Source: Nocardia sp. SYP-A9097
Lineage (GTDB): Bacteria > Actinomycetota > Actinomycetes > Mycobacteriales > Mycobacteriaceae
Length of the DNA: 64,000 nt
Reading direction: 5' to 3'
Assembly: GCF_009649815.1 (NCBI RefSeq)
Contig: NZ_WJIC01000006.1
Location: forward strand, 345,913 to 409,912
The notes beneath the pieces are model-generated. The model was not told the DNA's origin, made no database searches, and saw only the letters and a list, made by a program, of their open reading frames with translations. The stretch's first letter is position 1; each line of letters begins with the position of its first letter. Shown here piece after piece: positions 8,732 to 16,412 of this stretch. Position numbers and translations under genes: made by a program.

Positions 8732-9376
8732 ATGTCAATGATGAACGTGCCCGCACCGGCCCGGACCTGGGGCGGTCGAACCCAGCAGGAACGCCGTACC
8801 GAACGCCGCCGCAGACTGATCGACGCGGCGCTGGCGATATGGCTCGAAAACGGCTGGGCCGCAGTCACAATGCGCGGTATCTGCACCGCCGCGGGCTTGA
8901 ACGATCGCTACTTCTACGAGCACTTCGCCGACCGCGACGAACTACTCGCCGCGGTTTGGGACGAGGTCTGCTTCGAGGTCTTCGGCGAATTGTCCGGCGT
9001 AGTGGCCGAACACGTGCACCTGCGACCCCTGGAAATCCTGCACGAGGTGATCGCCCGCGCCGTAGCCCTGCAGGTGGACAGCCCCGCCCGCATCCTCTTC
9101 GGCGATCACGCCGGCAGCCGCATCCTGGAGGAGCGCCGCAAAACCATGCTCACCGAGGCCACCGACCTGCTCATCGCCACCGGCCGCCCCTACCTGCGCC
9201 CCGGCTTCGACGAGTCCGACCTCCGCATGGGAACCCTCATGGGCATAGGCGGTTTCGTGGAACTTCTCACCGCCTGGCGCACCGGCGCCATCGAATCCGA
9301 CACCGACCGCATAATCGACCATGTAACCCGCACCGCCAACCTGCTCGGCGCGCAATACCTCGCACTTCCCGAGTGA
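8732..9376 (+). CDS. TetR-family transcriptional regulator
   Basis: 214 aa (or 212 from the ATG at 8738, which sits better behind the AGGGC at 8724-8728). The N-terminal helix-turn-helix is clear: RRRLIDAALAIWLENGWAAV then GLNDRYFYEHFADRDELLAAV. The C-terminal helical domain is the variable ligand and dimer region. It diverges from the SDR/diiron/BVMO operon with a palindrome between them, so it most likely represses that operon and itself until an inducer, perhaps the pathway substrate, binds. It ends eight bases before the convergent amidohydrolase stop. Confidence 0.88.
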   Translation: MSMMNVPAPARTWGGRTQQERRTERRRRLIDAALAIWLENGWAAVTMRGICTAAGLNDRYFYEHFADRDELLAAVWDEVCFEVFGELSGVVAEHVHLRPLEILHEVIARAVALQVDSPARILFGDHAGSRILEERRKTMLTEATDLLIATGRPYLRPGFDESDLRMGTLMGIGGFVELLTAWRTGAIESDTDRIIDHVTRTANLLGAQYLALPE

Positions 9377-9384
9377 ACCCGAGT

Positions 9385-10461
9385 TCAGAGATTGTCGATG
9401 TGGTAGACGCGCTGGGCATTACCGCGGAAGATCTGCTCCAATGCCTTCTCGTCCGCGCCGTGCTCGGTGAGGGCGGTCGCCACCGCCTCGGCGGCATTGC
9501 CGATACTCGTAATCGGTTTGTCCACAGGGAAATTGGATCCCCAGATGAGCCGATCCGCGCCGAAGACATCCAGTGCGTGCTGTAGCAGCGGCGAAATACG
9601 TTCCAGCAGTACGGGTACCGGTGTGGGATTGCCGCGCGGGGGCACGGGATGCCCGAGGATCGGCATCATCAGGCCGCTTACTTTGGCCATCACATTCGGA
9701 TGGGTGGCGAGTGCGCTCAGGTCGTCGCGCCAGCGAATGAACAGCTCGCGCCGCTGCCCCGGATTACGTCCGGTCTCCCTGCCCACCGGCCCGAAAATGC
9801 CCGCGGGCGTACCGAGATGGTTCAGCACGATGGTGGCGTCCGGATAGTGCCCGGCCAGCGTGGTCACCTCCGGTAACTGCTGCGAATACACCCACGCCTC
9901 GAAGCCGAGACCGCGTTCGGCCAGCGCACCGAAGCCATTCAGGAATTCGGGGGAGGTGAGCGCGCCGGGTGTCTTGTTGTGCGCGCGCACCTTCGGATCG
10001 GGATGGTATTCGACCCGGGTCCGAATGCCCCGGAACAGCGGTGACGCCGCCATATGCGCGTCCAGCAGCTCCGCGAACCCGGGCGCGGCCGGATCGCCCG
10101 CACCGATGATCGCGCCGAGCGCGGGCGTATCCACACCGAACGGCAGGCTCGCCACCCACCGCGTCTCGCCGACCGGTGCCAGCGGACCCTTACCGGCCCA
10201 CTCCACCTCGATATGCACAATGCCCTCGACCGGCACGTCCCCGGCATCGGCCCGATAGTCGGCGGGCAGATACGGGTGTACGAACGGTTCGGGGTCGCCG
10301 ACGAATTCGCGATCCCGGCGCGGTGCCAGCCGCTTGGCCCAATCGATCGGAACCGGTATGGCCCGGAAGAGTTTGGCGAGCCCGCTGAATTCGCGCGGTG
10401 TGGTCAGCGGATCCCACTGATGGATGTGCGCGTCGACGACTGTCATGCCCGCGAGGTCCAT
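9385..10461 (-). CDS. amidohydrolase-family TIM-barrel hydrolase
   Basis: 358-aa protein of the COG3618-like metal-dependent hydrolase group (relatives act on lactones such as 2-pyrone-4,6-dicarboxylate). It has the N-terminal metal motif DAHIHQWD, the strand motif LNHLGTP, and the C-terminal LIWGSNFPVDK with the catalytic Asp region. The family hydrolyses lactones or related cyclic esters. A BVMO makes esters or lactones from ketones, so this enzyme could act downstream of the neighbouring operon. That link is inference; it is a separate minus-strand unit. Confidence 0.8.
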   Translation of the reverse strand: MDLAGMTVVDAHIHQWDPLTTPREFSGLAKLFRAIPVPIDWAKRLAPRRDREFVGDPEPFVHPYLPADYRADAGDVPVEGIVHIEVEWAGKGPLAPVGETRWVASLPFGVDTPALGAIIGAGDPAAPGFAELLDAHMAASPLFRGIRTRVEYHPDPKVRAHNKTPGALTSPEFLNGFGALAERGLGFEAWVYSQQLPEVTTLAGHYPDATIVLNHLGTPAGIFGPVGRETGRNPGQRRELFIRWRDDLSALATHPNVMAKVSGLMMPILGHPVPPRGNPTPVPVLLERISPLLQHALDVFGADRLIWGSNFPVDKPITSIGNAAEAVATALTEHGADEKALEQIFRGNAQRVYHIDNL

Positions 10462-10536
10462 GATGTCCCTTCCGTCCGGGTCGGCCTGATGCGGATTGTT
10501 CCACGCCCCGCACGGCGAAACGCCGAATTCGGAGTG

Positions 10537-11826
10537 CTACAGCCCGAGTCCCGCCCCGATCGGCTGACCGAGCGTGATTCCCGGCGGCATGGCGAAGATG
10601 GCGCTGCCGGTGTGTTGAATAACGGTATTGAGCCGATCGGTCGCGGCGAGCAGCCGCTGCGCCCGGATGAACTGCTCCGGTGGATTGTTCATATACGCCG
10701 CGAACAGCAGTCCGGCATCGAGCTGGGCATGACCACCGTGCTTGTGGTCGGGGTCGGTCCCGTCCGGATGACTGTGCGCGGGGACGGATTCCGCCGCAGC
10801 ACCGGAGTCGGTGGCCGCACTGGTCGCCACCAGCGTGCCGTAGTCGTAGCTGTATCCGCGCCGCAGCATGGGAATGCCGTGCACCAACCGCACATGCGCA
10901 TCCGCCGGAATGACGGGCTCACCATTGGCGGCGCGTGCGTCCAGGTCCACCGGATCGGTCTCCACACTGCCGCTCAACGGCGACCCGTCATCGCGCCGCC
11001 GCCCGATGATCCGGTCCTGCTCCGGGCGCGAGAGCTGATCCCATTCGGCGGTGCTCATCCTGATCTTGCGGAACACCAGATACGTTCCGCCATGGAACCA
11101 TTCGGGCTCCTCGGGCGCGTTCACCCAGACCGCCGCGTCGAAGGCGGTGCTGCCCGCACTCGGGTTCGCGGTCCCGTCCTTGTGCCCGAACATATTTCGT
11201 GGTGTACCGCCGTCGGCGGGCCGGCTCAGGAAACCGTGCTGGGTCCAGCGCAGCTTGGCCAATCCCGGCATGCGGGCGCGCAGCGCGCGAAAGGCGTGAC
11301 TGACGATCTGCGGATCATCGGAGCAGATCTGCGCCATGATGTCACCGCCGGTCCAGCTGCCGCGCAACTTATCTCCCGGAAATTCGGGCAGGTCGGTGAG
11401 GTGCCGGGGCCGCCGATCCGCCAGCCCCGACCACTCCGCGAAGACCGCCGGGCCGAGGCCGAGGGTGATGGTGAGCCGGGCCGGATCGAGCCCCGTCGCG
11501 AAATCGGTGTGATCACTGAATCCCGCTGCGCTGCCGGGCTTGTCGGGTACCCGCGTGCCTGCGGTCAGGGCCGCGGCGGTCGCGGTCCAGGCGGCCAGCA
11601 GATCCCGCAGTACGCCGCGGTCCCGGCTCGCCAGATCGCAGGACAGGAACAGGGCGTGCGATTGCGCGGTGGTGGCGATTCCGGCCTGGTGAGCGGCGTG
11701 GAAAGCGACTGTGCGAGAGGTGGTTTCGCCCGGGGCGGTGACCCGGCCCGCGACCACGCCCGCGGTGGCCGCGCCCGCCGCGACGATTGCCGAACCGAAG
11801 AGTCCGCGACGCGAGACCCGGGGCAT
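10537..11826 (-). CDS. efeB: Tat-exported DyP-type peroxidase / EfeB-like
   Basis: Dye-decolourising peroxidase family, heme-dependent and exported by the twin-arginine route. MPRVSRRGLFGSA gives the RR motif before a hydrophobic alanine-rich segment. The family GxxDG motif is present as FGHKDGTANPS, and the C-terminal heme region RLVHGIPMLRRGYSYDYG and FAAYMNNP matches EfeB/deferrochelatase proteins. The frame can be extended to a GTG at 11871, but those codons (TCT ACT ACG GAT CGT AGT AAT TCT TTT) are AT-rich, unlike the gene, and form a perfect palindrome, so the ATG at 11826 (429 aa) is preferred. EfeU and EfeO are not adjacent, so a role in iron uptake is uncertain. Confidence 0.82.
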   Translation of the reverse strand: MPRVSRRGLFGSAIVAAGAATAGVVAGRVTAPGETTSRTVAFHAAHQAGIATTAQSHALFLSCDLASRDRGVLRDLLAAWTATAAALTAGTRVPDKPGSAAGFSDHTDFATGLDPARLTITLGLGPAVFAEWSGLADRRPRHLTDLPEFPGDKLRGSWTGGDIMAQICSDDPQIVSHAFRALRARMPGLAKLRWTQHGFLSRPADGGTPRNMFGHKDGTANPSAGSTAFDAAVWVNAPEEPEWFHGGTYLVFRKIRMSTAEWDQLSRPEQDRIIGRRRDDGSPLSGSVETDPVDLDARAANGEPVIPADAHVRLVHGIPMLRRGYSYDYGTLVATSAATDSGAAAESVPAHSHPDGTDPDHKHGGHAQLDAGLLFAAYMNNPPEQFIRAQRLLAATDRLNTVIQHTGSAIFAMPPGITLGQPIGAGLGL

Positions 11827-11837
11827 GCCAAAAGAAT

Positions 11838-11854
11838 TACTACGATCCGTAGTA
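11838..11854. promoter_or_regulatory. perfect palindrome upstream of the DyP peroxidase
   Basis: TACTACG-ATC-CGTAGTA, seven-base arms, 11 bases from the preferred ATG of the peroxidase gene. Either it is an operator or 5-prime UTR element, or, if translation starts at 11865 or 11871, it lies in codons of atypical composition. The first reading is favoured. Confidence 0.45.
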
Positions 11855-11894
11855 GATTCGCTCATGGTCACGAAGCGTAGCCGGGTTTCGGTTC

Positions 11895-11915
11895 ACCTTC
11901 AACCATACTGAAGGT
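11895..11915. promoter_or_regulatory. inverted repeat, probable MarR operator
   Basis: ACCTTCA-N7-TGAAGGT lies between the divergent DyP and MarR-family genes. Size and AT-richer centre fit a MarR-family site. It overlaps the TTG at 11915 that would be needed for the longest reading of the marR gene, which argues against that start. Confidence 0.5.
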
Positions 11916-11953
11916 TGGTGAAAAGCGCACGGTTGCCCGGCCGCAACCGGTTC

Positions 11954-12418
11954 ATGCGCGAGACTGGAGCCGTGACCACCGAGAACGGCCGTCCCCGACC
12001 GCAGATCACCAGCGCCGGAATTGTCCTGCTCACCCTGGCCCGGCGCGTCGAGACCGAACTCAATGCCGCGCTCACCCCTCTCGGCCTCACCGTCGCCAGA
12101 TTCGGTTTGCTGGCACACATTTCCGTCATCCCCGGCGCCTCGTTCAGTGACCTGGCCCGCCTGTCCGGCATCAGTGTGCAGAGCGTGCACACCGCGGTGA
12201 AAACCCTGGTCGCCAATGGTCTGGTGCGGGACAGCACCGCCCGCGCGGGAACGGCGTCGACAATCGAACTGACCGACGCCGGCACCCGGTTACTGCGAAA
12301 GGCCGAACAGGTGGCCGTCGAGGTCGACGAGCACATGTTCGGCCCCGACGCCGATCCGATTCAACGACAGATCGGGCAGAGCGTGCTCGCCGCCTTCGCC
12401 GCCGAACCGGACTCCTGA
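11954..12418 (+). CDS. MarR-family transcriptional regulator
   Basis: 154-aa winged-helix protein: FSDLARLSGISVQSVHTAVKTL is the recognition-helix region and ELTDAGTRLL the wing and following helix, both typical of MarR proteins. Starts at 11954 (ATG), 11972 (GTG, with GGAG only two bases away) and 11915 (TTG) are possible; 11954 is a compromise without a clear SD. Divergent from the DyP peroxidase, with two inverted repeats nearby, so it may control peroxidase expression, for example in response to oxidants or phenolics. Confidence 0.82.
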   Translation: MRETGAVTTENGRPRPQITSAGIVLLTLARRVETELNAALTPLGLTVARFGLLAHISVIPGASFSDLARLSGISVQSVHTAVKTLVANGLVRDSTARAGTASTIELTDAGTRLLRKAEQVAVEVDEHMFGPDADPIQRQIGQSVLAAFAAEPDS

Positions 12419-12431
12419 TACACCCGGGAGA

Positions 12432-12869
12432 TCAGGCGGTCTCGTAGTCGAAGCTGATGTGGTGAGTACCGTCCGCGTCGATATCGATACTGCCCGCGCC
12501 CGTGATACCCGCCAGCTCACCGGTGCCGCTGCCCGGCACGATAATGAAGAACTGCTCGCTGCGGTCGGTACCGGTGGTGGTGGCCGAATGCGCGAAATTG
12601 AACGCTCCCGCACGGCCGTTGAGCGAACCCTCGAAAGACTCCATGGCCAGATACGTTCCGGTCTCGGTGGCCTGATCGAACGCGGCGGTGAATACGGTCG
12701 CCGCGCGGCCCGCCACCTCACCCTCGAACTGCTTCTCCATCAACATGACGCCCACGGGCACACCGGTCGCGACGGCCGGGTCCGGGACGACCTCGGTGGG
12801 TACGAACGACTTCACACTGAAAGTTCCTGTTGCCTGCACGAATTCGAGCCTAACGGCGGGGTCCGACAT
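12432..12869 (-). CDS. DUF3224 domain-containing protein
   Basis: 145-aa protein with the look of the DUF3224 family, a small beta-barrel-like domain common in actinobacteria: ATGTFSVKSF at the start, FEGEVAGRA, YLAMESFEGSLNGRAGAF, and a C-terminal SGTGELAGITGAG. The ATG at 12869 was chosen because the domain begins right after it; the open frame to 12968 adds a Cys-rich stretch with no family resemblance. No signal peptide. Function is unknown. It is convergent with the MarR gene and 32 bases from the icmF stop. Confidence 0.7.
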   Translation of the reverse strand: MSDPAVRLEFVQATGTFSVKSFVPTEVVPDPAVATGVPVGVMLMEKQFEGEVAGRAATVFTAAFDQATETGTYLAMESFEGSLNGRAGAFNFAHSATTTGTDRSEQFFIIVPGSGTGELAGITGAGSIDIDADGTHHISFDYETA

Positions 12870-12901
12870 GATCTTGGATAAACACGTCAGACATTCGCGC
12901 A

Positions 12902-15900
12902 TCAGACATTGCGCCGATACTGCCCGCCCACGGTGAAGAAGGTGTCGGTCACCTGCTGCAGCGTGCACACCCGCGCGGCATCCATGAGCACCTCGAACAC
13001 ATTCGCGTCCGTACTCGCCGCCTCCGCCAGCCGGGCCAGCGCCGCCGGAGCCGCATCCCGATTCCGGGCCGTGAACTCGCGCACCCGGCGCAGCTGCGAC
13101 TGCTTCTCCTGCTCGGTGCCGCGCGCCAACTCCAGCACCCGATGCTCCTCCGCATGCGGATTCCGGAAGGTGTTCACGCCGATAATCGGCAGGCTCCCTT
13201 CATGTTTGCGCCGCTCGTACAGCATCGACTCATCCTGGATGCGGCCCCGCTGATACCCGGTCTCCATGGCACCGAGCACCCCGCCGCGTTCGGAGATGCG
13301 CTCGAATTCGCTCAGCACCGCCTCCTCCACCAGATCGGTGAGCTCATCGATGATGAAACTGCCCTGCAGCGGATTCTCATTCATCGCCAGGCCCCACTCG
13401 CGATTGATGATCAGCTGAATCGCCAGCGCCCGGCGCACCGACTCCTCGGTCGGGGTGGTGACCGCCTCGTCGTAGGCATTGGTGTGCAGGCTGTTGCAAT
13501 TGTCGTAGACGGCGATCAGCGCCTGCAGCGTGGTGCGAATATCGTTGAAGCTCATCTCCTGTGCGTGCAGCGACCGGCCCGAGGTCTGCACGTGATACTT
13601 CAGTTTCTGCGAGCGCTCATCGGCCCCGTACCGGTCCCGCATGGCGACCGCCCAGATGCGCCGCGCCACCCGCCCGATCACCGAATACTCCGCATCCATG
13701 CCATTGGAGAAGAAGAACGACAGATTCGGCGCGAAATCGTCGATCCGCATACCGCGCGCCAGATACGACTCCACATAGGTGAAACCGTTCGCGAGCGTGA
13801 ACGCCAGCTGACTGATCGGATTCGCCCCGGCCTCGGCAATGTGATAGCCGGAGATCGACACCGAGTAGAAGTTGCGAACGCTGTTGCGCACGAACCATTC
13901 CTGAATATCGGCCATCATGCGCAGACTGAATTCGGTGGAGAAGATGCAGGTGTTCTGGCCCTGATCCTCCTTGAGAATGTCCGCCTGCACGGTGCCGCGC
14001 ACGGTCGCCAGGGTCTGCGCGCGCAGCTCCGCAGCCTCCTCGGCGGTGGGCTCGCGGTCCTGTGCCGCCGAGAACTGTTCCTGCGCTTGATCAATGGCGG
14101 CATTGAGATAGAACGCCAGAATCGTGGGCGCGGGACCATTGATGGTCATCGAGACCGACGTACTCGGTGCGTCCAGATCGAAGCCGTCGTACAGCGCCTT
14201 CATATCGTCGAGGGTGGCAATCGAGACGCCGGAGGTGCCGACCTTGCCATAGATATCCGGCCGCTCCGCCGGATCATGTCCATACAGGGTCACCGAATCG
14301 AATGCGGTCGAAAGCCGTTTGGCCTCAGCATGTTCCGACAACACCTTGAACCGCCGATTGGTGCGGAACGGGTCACCCTCTCCGGCGAACATGCGCGCCG
14401 GATCCTCATTGTCCCGCTTGAACGCAAACACCCCGGCGGTGAACGGAAACCTCCCCGGCAGATTCTCCGCCCGCAGAAACCGCAGCAGCTCACCATGATC
14501 GGTGTACCGGGGGAGTGCTACTCGGGGAATCGAACTGCCGGACAAGCTCTCCCGCCGCAACGGCGTCCGCAACTCCCTACCCCGAATCCGAACCACCTGC
14601 TCCGCCCCCTGATATGACTCGACGACAGCGGGCCATTCCGCCAGCAGCGTGGCGCTTTCGGGTGCCAGATCCGCGCGTGCCCGATCCAGCAGCTCCCCGA
14701 TGGCGGCTGCCCCTTCCGTCATCCCGGCGCGTTTTTGGCCGGGATCCACCCCGGTCAGTGGATCCCGGCCAAAAGCATGCTGGGATGACGAGGGGGAGGC
14801 AGCTGCCGAAGGGGTGAGTTCGTCAAGCACCAGCTCCAGGCGCTGAACCCGTTGTGCGGCAGCACTTTGCCGGGCAGTCGCGGCGTGATAGTCCCGCACC
14901 GTCTCGGCGATCTCGGCCAGATACCGCACCCGGGCGGGTGGAATGATCTGCGCGAACCGGGTCGAGGTTCGGGTATTCACCCGCGCCAGTACACCGGGTT
15001 CCAGCGGCAGTCCCTGTTCGCCGAGCAGTCCGCGCAAATGCTGGTACAGCGCCGTCACGCCGTCATCGTTGAATGTCGCGGCGCTGGTGCCGAATACCGG
15101 CATATCCTCCGGTGCGGCATGGAATGCCTCCCGGTTGCGCACCAGCTGCCGCGACACATCGCGCAGCGCGTCTTCCGCGCCACGCCGCTCGAATTTATTG
15201 ACGGCCACCACATCCGCGTAATCCAGCATGTCGATCTTCTCCAGCTGGGAGGCCGCGCCGAACTCCGGTGTCATGACATACAGCGAGACATCCACATGTT
15301 CGGCGATCGCCGCGTCGCCCTGCCCGATACCGGGTGTCTCCAGCACGACGAGGTCGTAACCCGCTGCCTTGCAAGCGATTACCATGGCATCGATATTCCG
15401 CGGCAGCTCGCGCTCACCCCGGGTGGCCAGCGAACGGAAGTACACCCGTTCGGGGTCCAGGGCATTCATGCGAATGCGATCGCCGAGCAGCGCACCGCCG
15501 CCGCGCCGCCGGGTGGGATCGACCGCCAGCACCGCCACCCGCAGCTTGTCCTGCTGATCGGTGCGCAGCCGTCGAACGAGTTCGTCTGTGAGAGAAGACT
15601 TTCCGGACCCACCCGTACCGGTGATGCCGAGTACGGGCACCTGCCGTCGTGCCGCCGCCGCGGTCAGCTCGGCCAGGTCCGCCGCCGCCAGCGCATCCTG
15701 TTGTAGGCAGGTGAGGGTCCGGGCCAGTGCCGCCCGGTCTCCGCTCAGCACCGCCTCGACCGGTGCGGGCGTGACCGTCAGATCCACATCGCAGCCCGCG
15801 ATCAGTTGATTGATCATGCCCGGCAGTCCGAGCCGCTGCCCGTCCTCCGGCGAGAAGATGGTCACCCCGGCCGCCGCCAGCCGCGCGATCTCCTCGGGCA

Positions 15901-16210
15901 CGATCACCCCGCCGCCCCCGCCGAAGATGCGCACGTGCCCCGCCCCGGCCTCCCGCAATGCGGCGGCGAGGTACTCGAAGTATTCGATGTGTCCGCCCTG
16001 ATACGAGCTGACCGCGACCCCCTGCACGTCCTCGCTGACCGCCGCATCCACCACTTCGCTCACGGCCCGGTTGTGTCCGAGATGAATCACCTCGGCCCCT
16101 TGCGCCTGCAGGATTCTGCGCATGATGTTGATGGCCGCGTCATGGCCGTCGAACAGCGCCGCCGAGGTCACGAACCGTACCGGGTTCGCCGGAACATGCA
16201 GATCGGCCAT
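12902..16210 (-). CDS. icmF: fused isobutyryl-CoA mutase (IcmF)
   Basis: 1102-aa fusion of three parts. The N-terminal B12-binding domain has DGHDAA at residues 21-26 (cobalamin His 23) and GGGGGVIVPEEI. A MeaI-like G-protein chaperone follows, with P-loop GTGGSGKSSL near 197 and NKFERRGA. The C-terminal part is the acyl-CoA mutase barrel (FTAGVFAFKR, SISGYHIAEAGANPIS). IcmF proteins interconvert isobutyryl- and n-butyryl-CoA, or act on pivalyl-CoA, using adenosylcobalamin; the exact substrate is not decided here. The ATG at 16210 has GGAGG six bases upstream. Residues ~474-498 are encoded by a genomic palindromic repeat inserted in frame in the linker before the mutase domain. Divergent from the valine catabolic operon. 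Confidence 0.9.
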   Translation of the reverse strand: MADLHVPANPVRFVTSAALFDGHDAAINIMRRILQAQGAEVIHLGHNRAVSEVVDAAVSEDVQGVAVSSYQGGHIEYFEYLAAALREAGAGHVRIFGGGGGVIVPEEIARLAAAGVTIFSPEDGQRLGLPGMINQLIAGCDVDLTVTPAPVEAVLSGDRAALARTLTCLQQDALAAADLAELTAAAARRQVPVLGITGTGGSGKSSLTDELVRRLRTDQQDKLRVAVLAVDPTRRRGGGALLGDRIRMNALDPERVYFRSLATRGERELPRNIDAMVIACKAAGYDLVVLETPGIGQGDAAIAEHVDVSLYVMTPEFGAASQLEKIDMLDYADVVAVNKFERRGAEDALRDVSRQLVRNREAFHAAPEDMPVFGTSAATFNDDGVTALYQHLRGLLGEQGLPLEPGVLARVNTRTSTRFAQIIPPARVRYLAEIAETVRDYHAATARQSAAAQRVQRLELVLDELTPSAAASPSSSQHAFGRDPLTGVDPGQKRAGMTEGAAAIGELLDRARADLAPESATLLAEWPAVVESYQGAEQVVRIRGRELRTPLRRESLSGSSIPRVALPRYTDHGELLRFLRAENLPGRFPFTAGVFAFKRDNEDPARMFAGEGDPFRTNRRFKVLSEHAEAKRLSTAFDSVTLYGHDPAERPDIYGKVGTSGVSIATLDDMKALYDGFDLDAPSTSVSMTINGPAPTILAFYLNAAIDQAQEQFSAAQDREPTAEEAAELRAQTLATVRGTVQADILKEDQGQNTCIFSTEFSLRMMADIQEWFVRNSVRNFYSVSISGYHIAEAGANPISQLAFTLANGFTYVESYLARGMRIDDFAPNLSFFFSNGMDAEYSVIGRVARRIWAVAMRDRYGADERSQKLKYHVQTSGRSLHAQEMSFNDIRTTLQALIAVYDNCNSLHTNAYDEAVTTPTEESVRRALAIQLIINREWGLAMNENPLQGSFIIDELTDLVEEAVLSEFERISERGGVLGAMETGYQRGRIQDESMLYERRKHEGSLPIIGVNTFRNPHAEEHRVLELARGTEQEKQSQLRRVREFTARNRDAAPAALARLAEAASTDANVFEVLMDAARVCTLQQVTDTFFTVGGQYRRNV
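14716..14794. repeat. palindromic repeat, copy 2, inside icmF
   Basis: Same element as at 4601-4699. The left arm (14716-14749) is CCGTCATCCCGGC, a GCGTTTTT block, then GGCCGGGATCCAC, identical to copy 1. The right arm begins at 14758 with one changed base in the outer stem. The centre is only eight bases. On the icmF strand it encodes the segment containing HAFGRDPLTGVDPGQKRAGM with no stop or frame change. Its uneven composition and repetition mark it as an insertion into the gene. Confidence 0.88.
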
Positions 16211-16412
16211 GGGATCCTCCACCTCTGCGGCCGTACCGTTGATACCCCAATAGTAGGACGTCAAATCAAATGTGAGGTGAGATCCGCCACAGCAACATCT
16301 CTGGAAATACATGGATGTCCAACTATATGGTGACCTAAGACCGCGCGACCTATGTGCGGAGCCGGCGTCCCACCTCTGCGGATACCGGCGGTGACATCGA
16401 GACAGGACTGGC

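Noticed and set aside
10054..11880. 608-codon plus-strand frame opposite the amidohydrolase and DyP genes
   Set aside because: Both genes on the other strand have clear catalytic motifs; the mirror product is low in structure and Arg/Gly/Pro rich.
13142..14617. Long open frame (491 codons) on the plus strand opposite icmF
   Set aside because: It is antisense to conserved mutase sequence; in GC-rich DNA such mirror frames are common, and the product is Arg/His-rich with no domain.
16211..16412. Cobalamin riboswitch upstream of icmF
   Set aside because: The gap is only about 200 bases, and I saw no B12-box or riboswitch-like fold; icmF has an ordinary SD close to the start.
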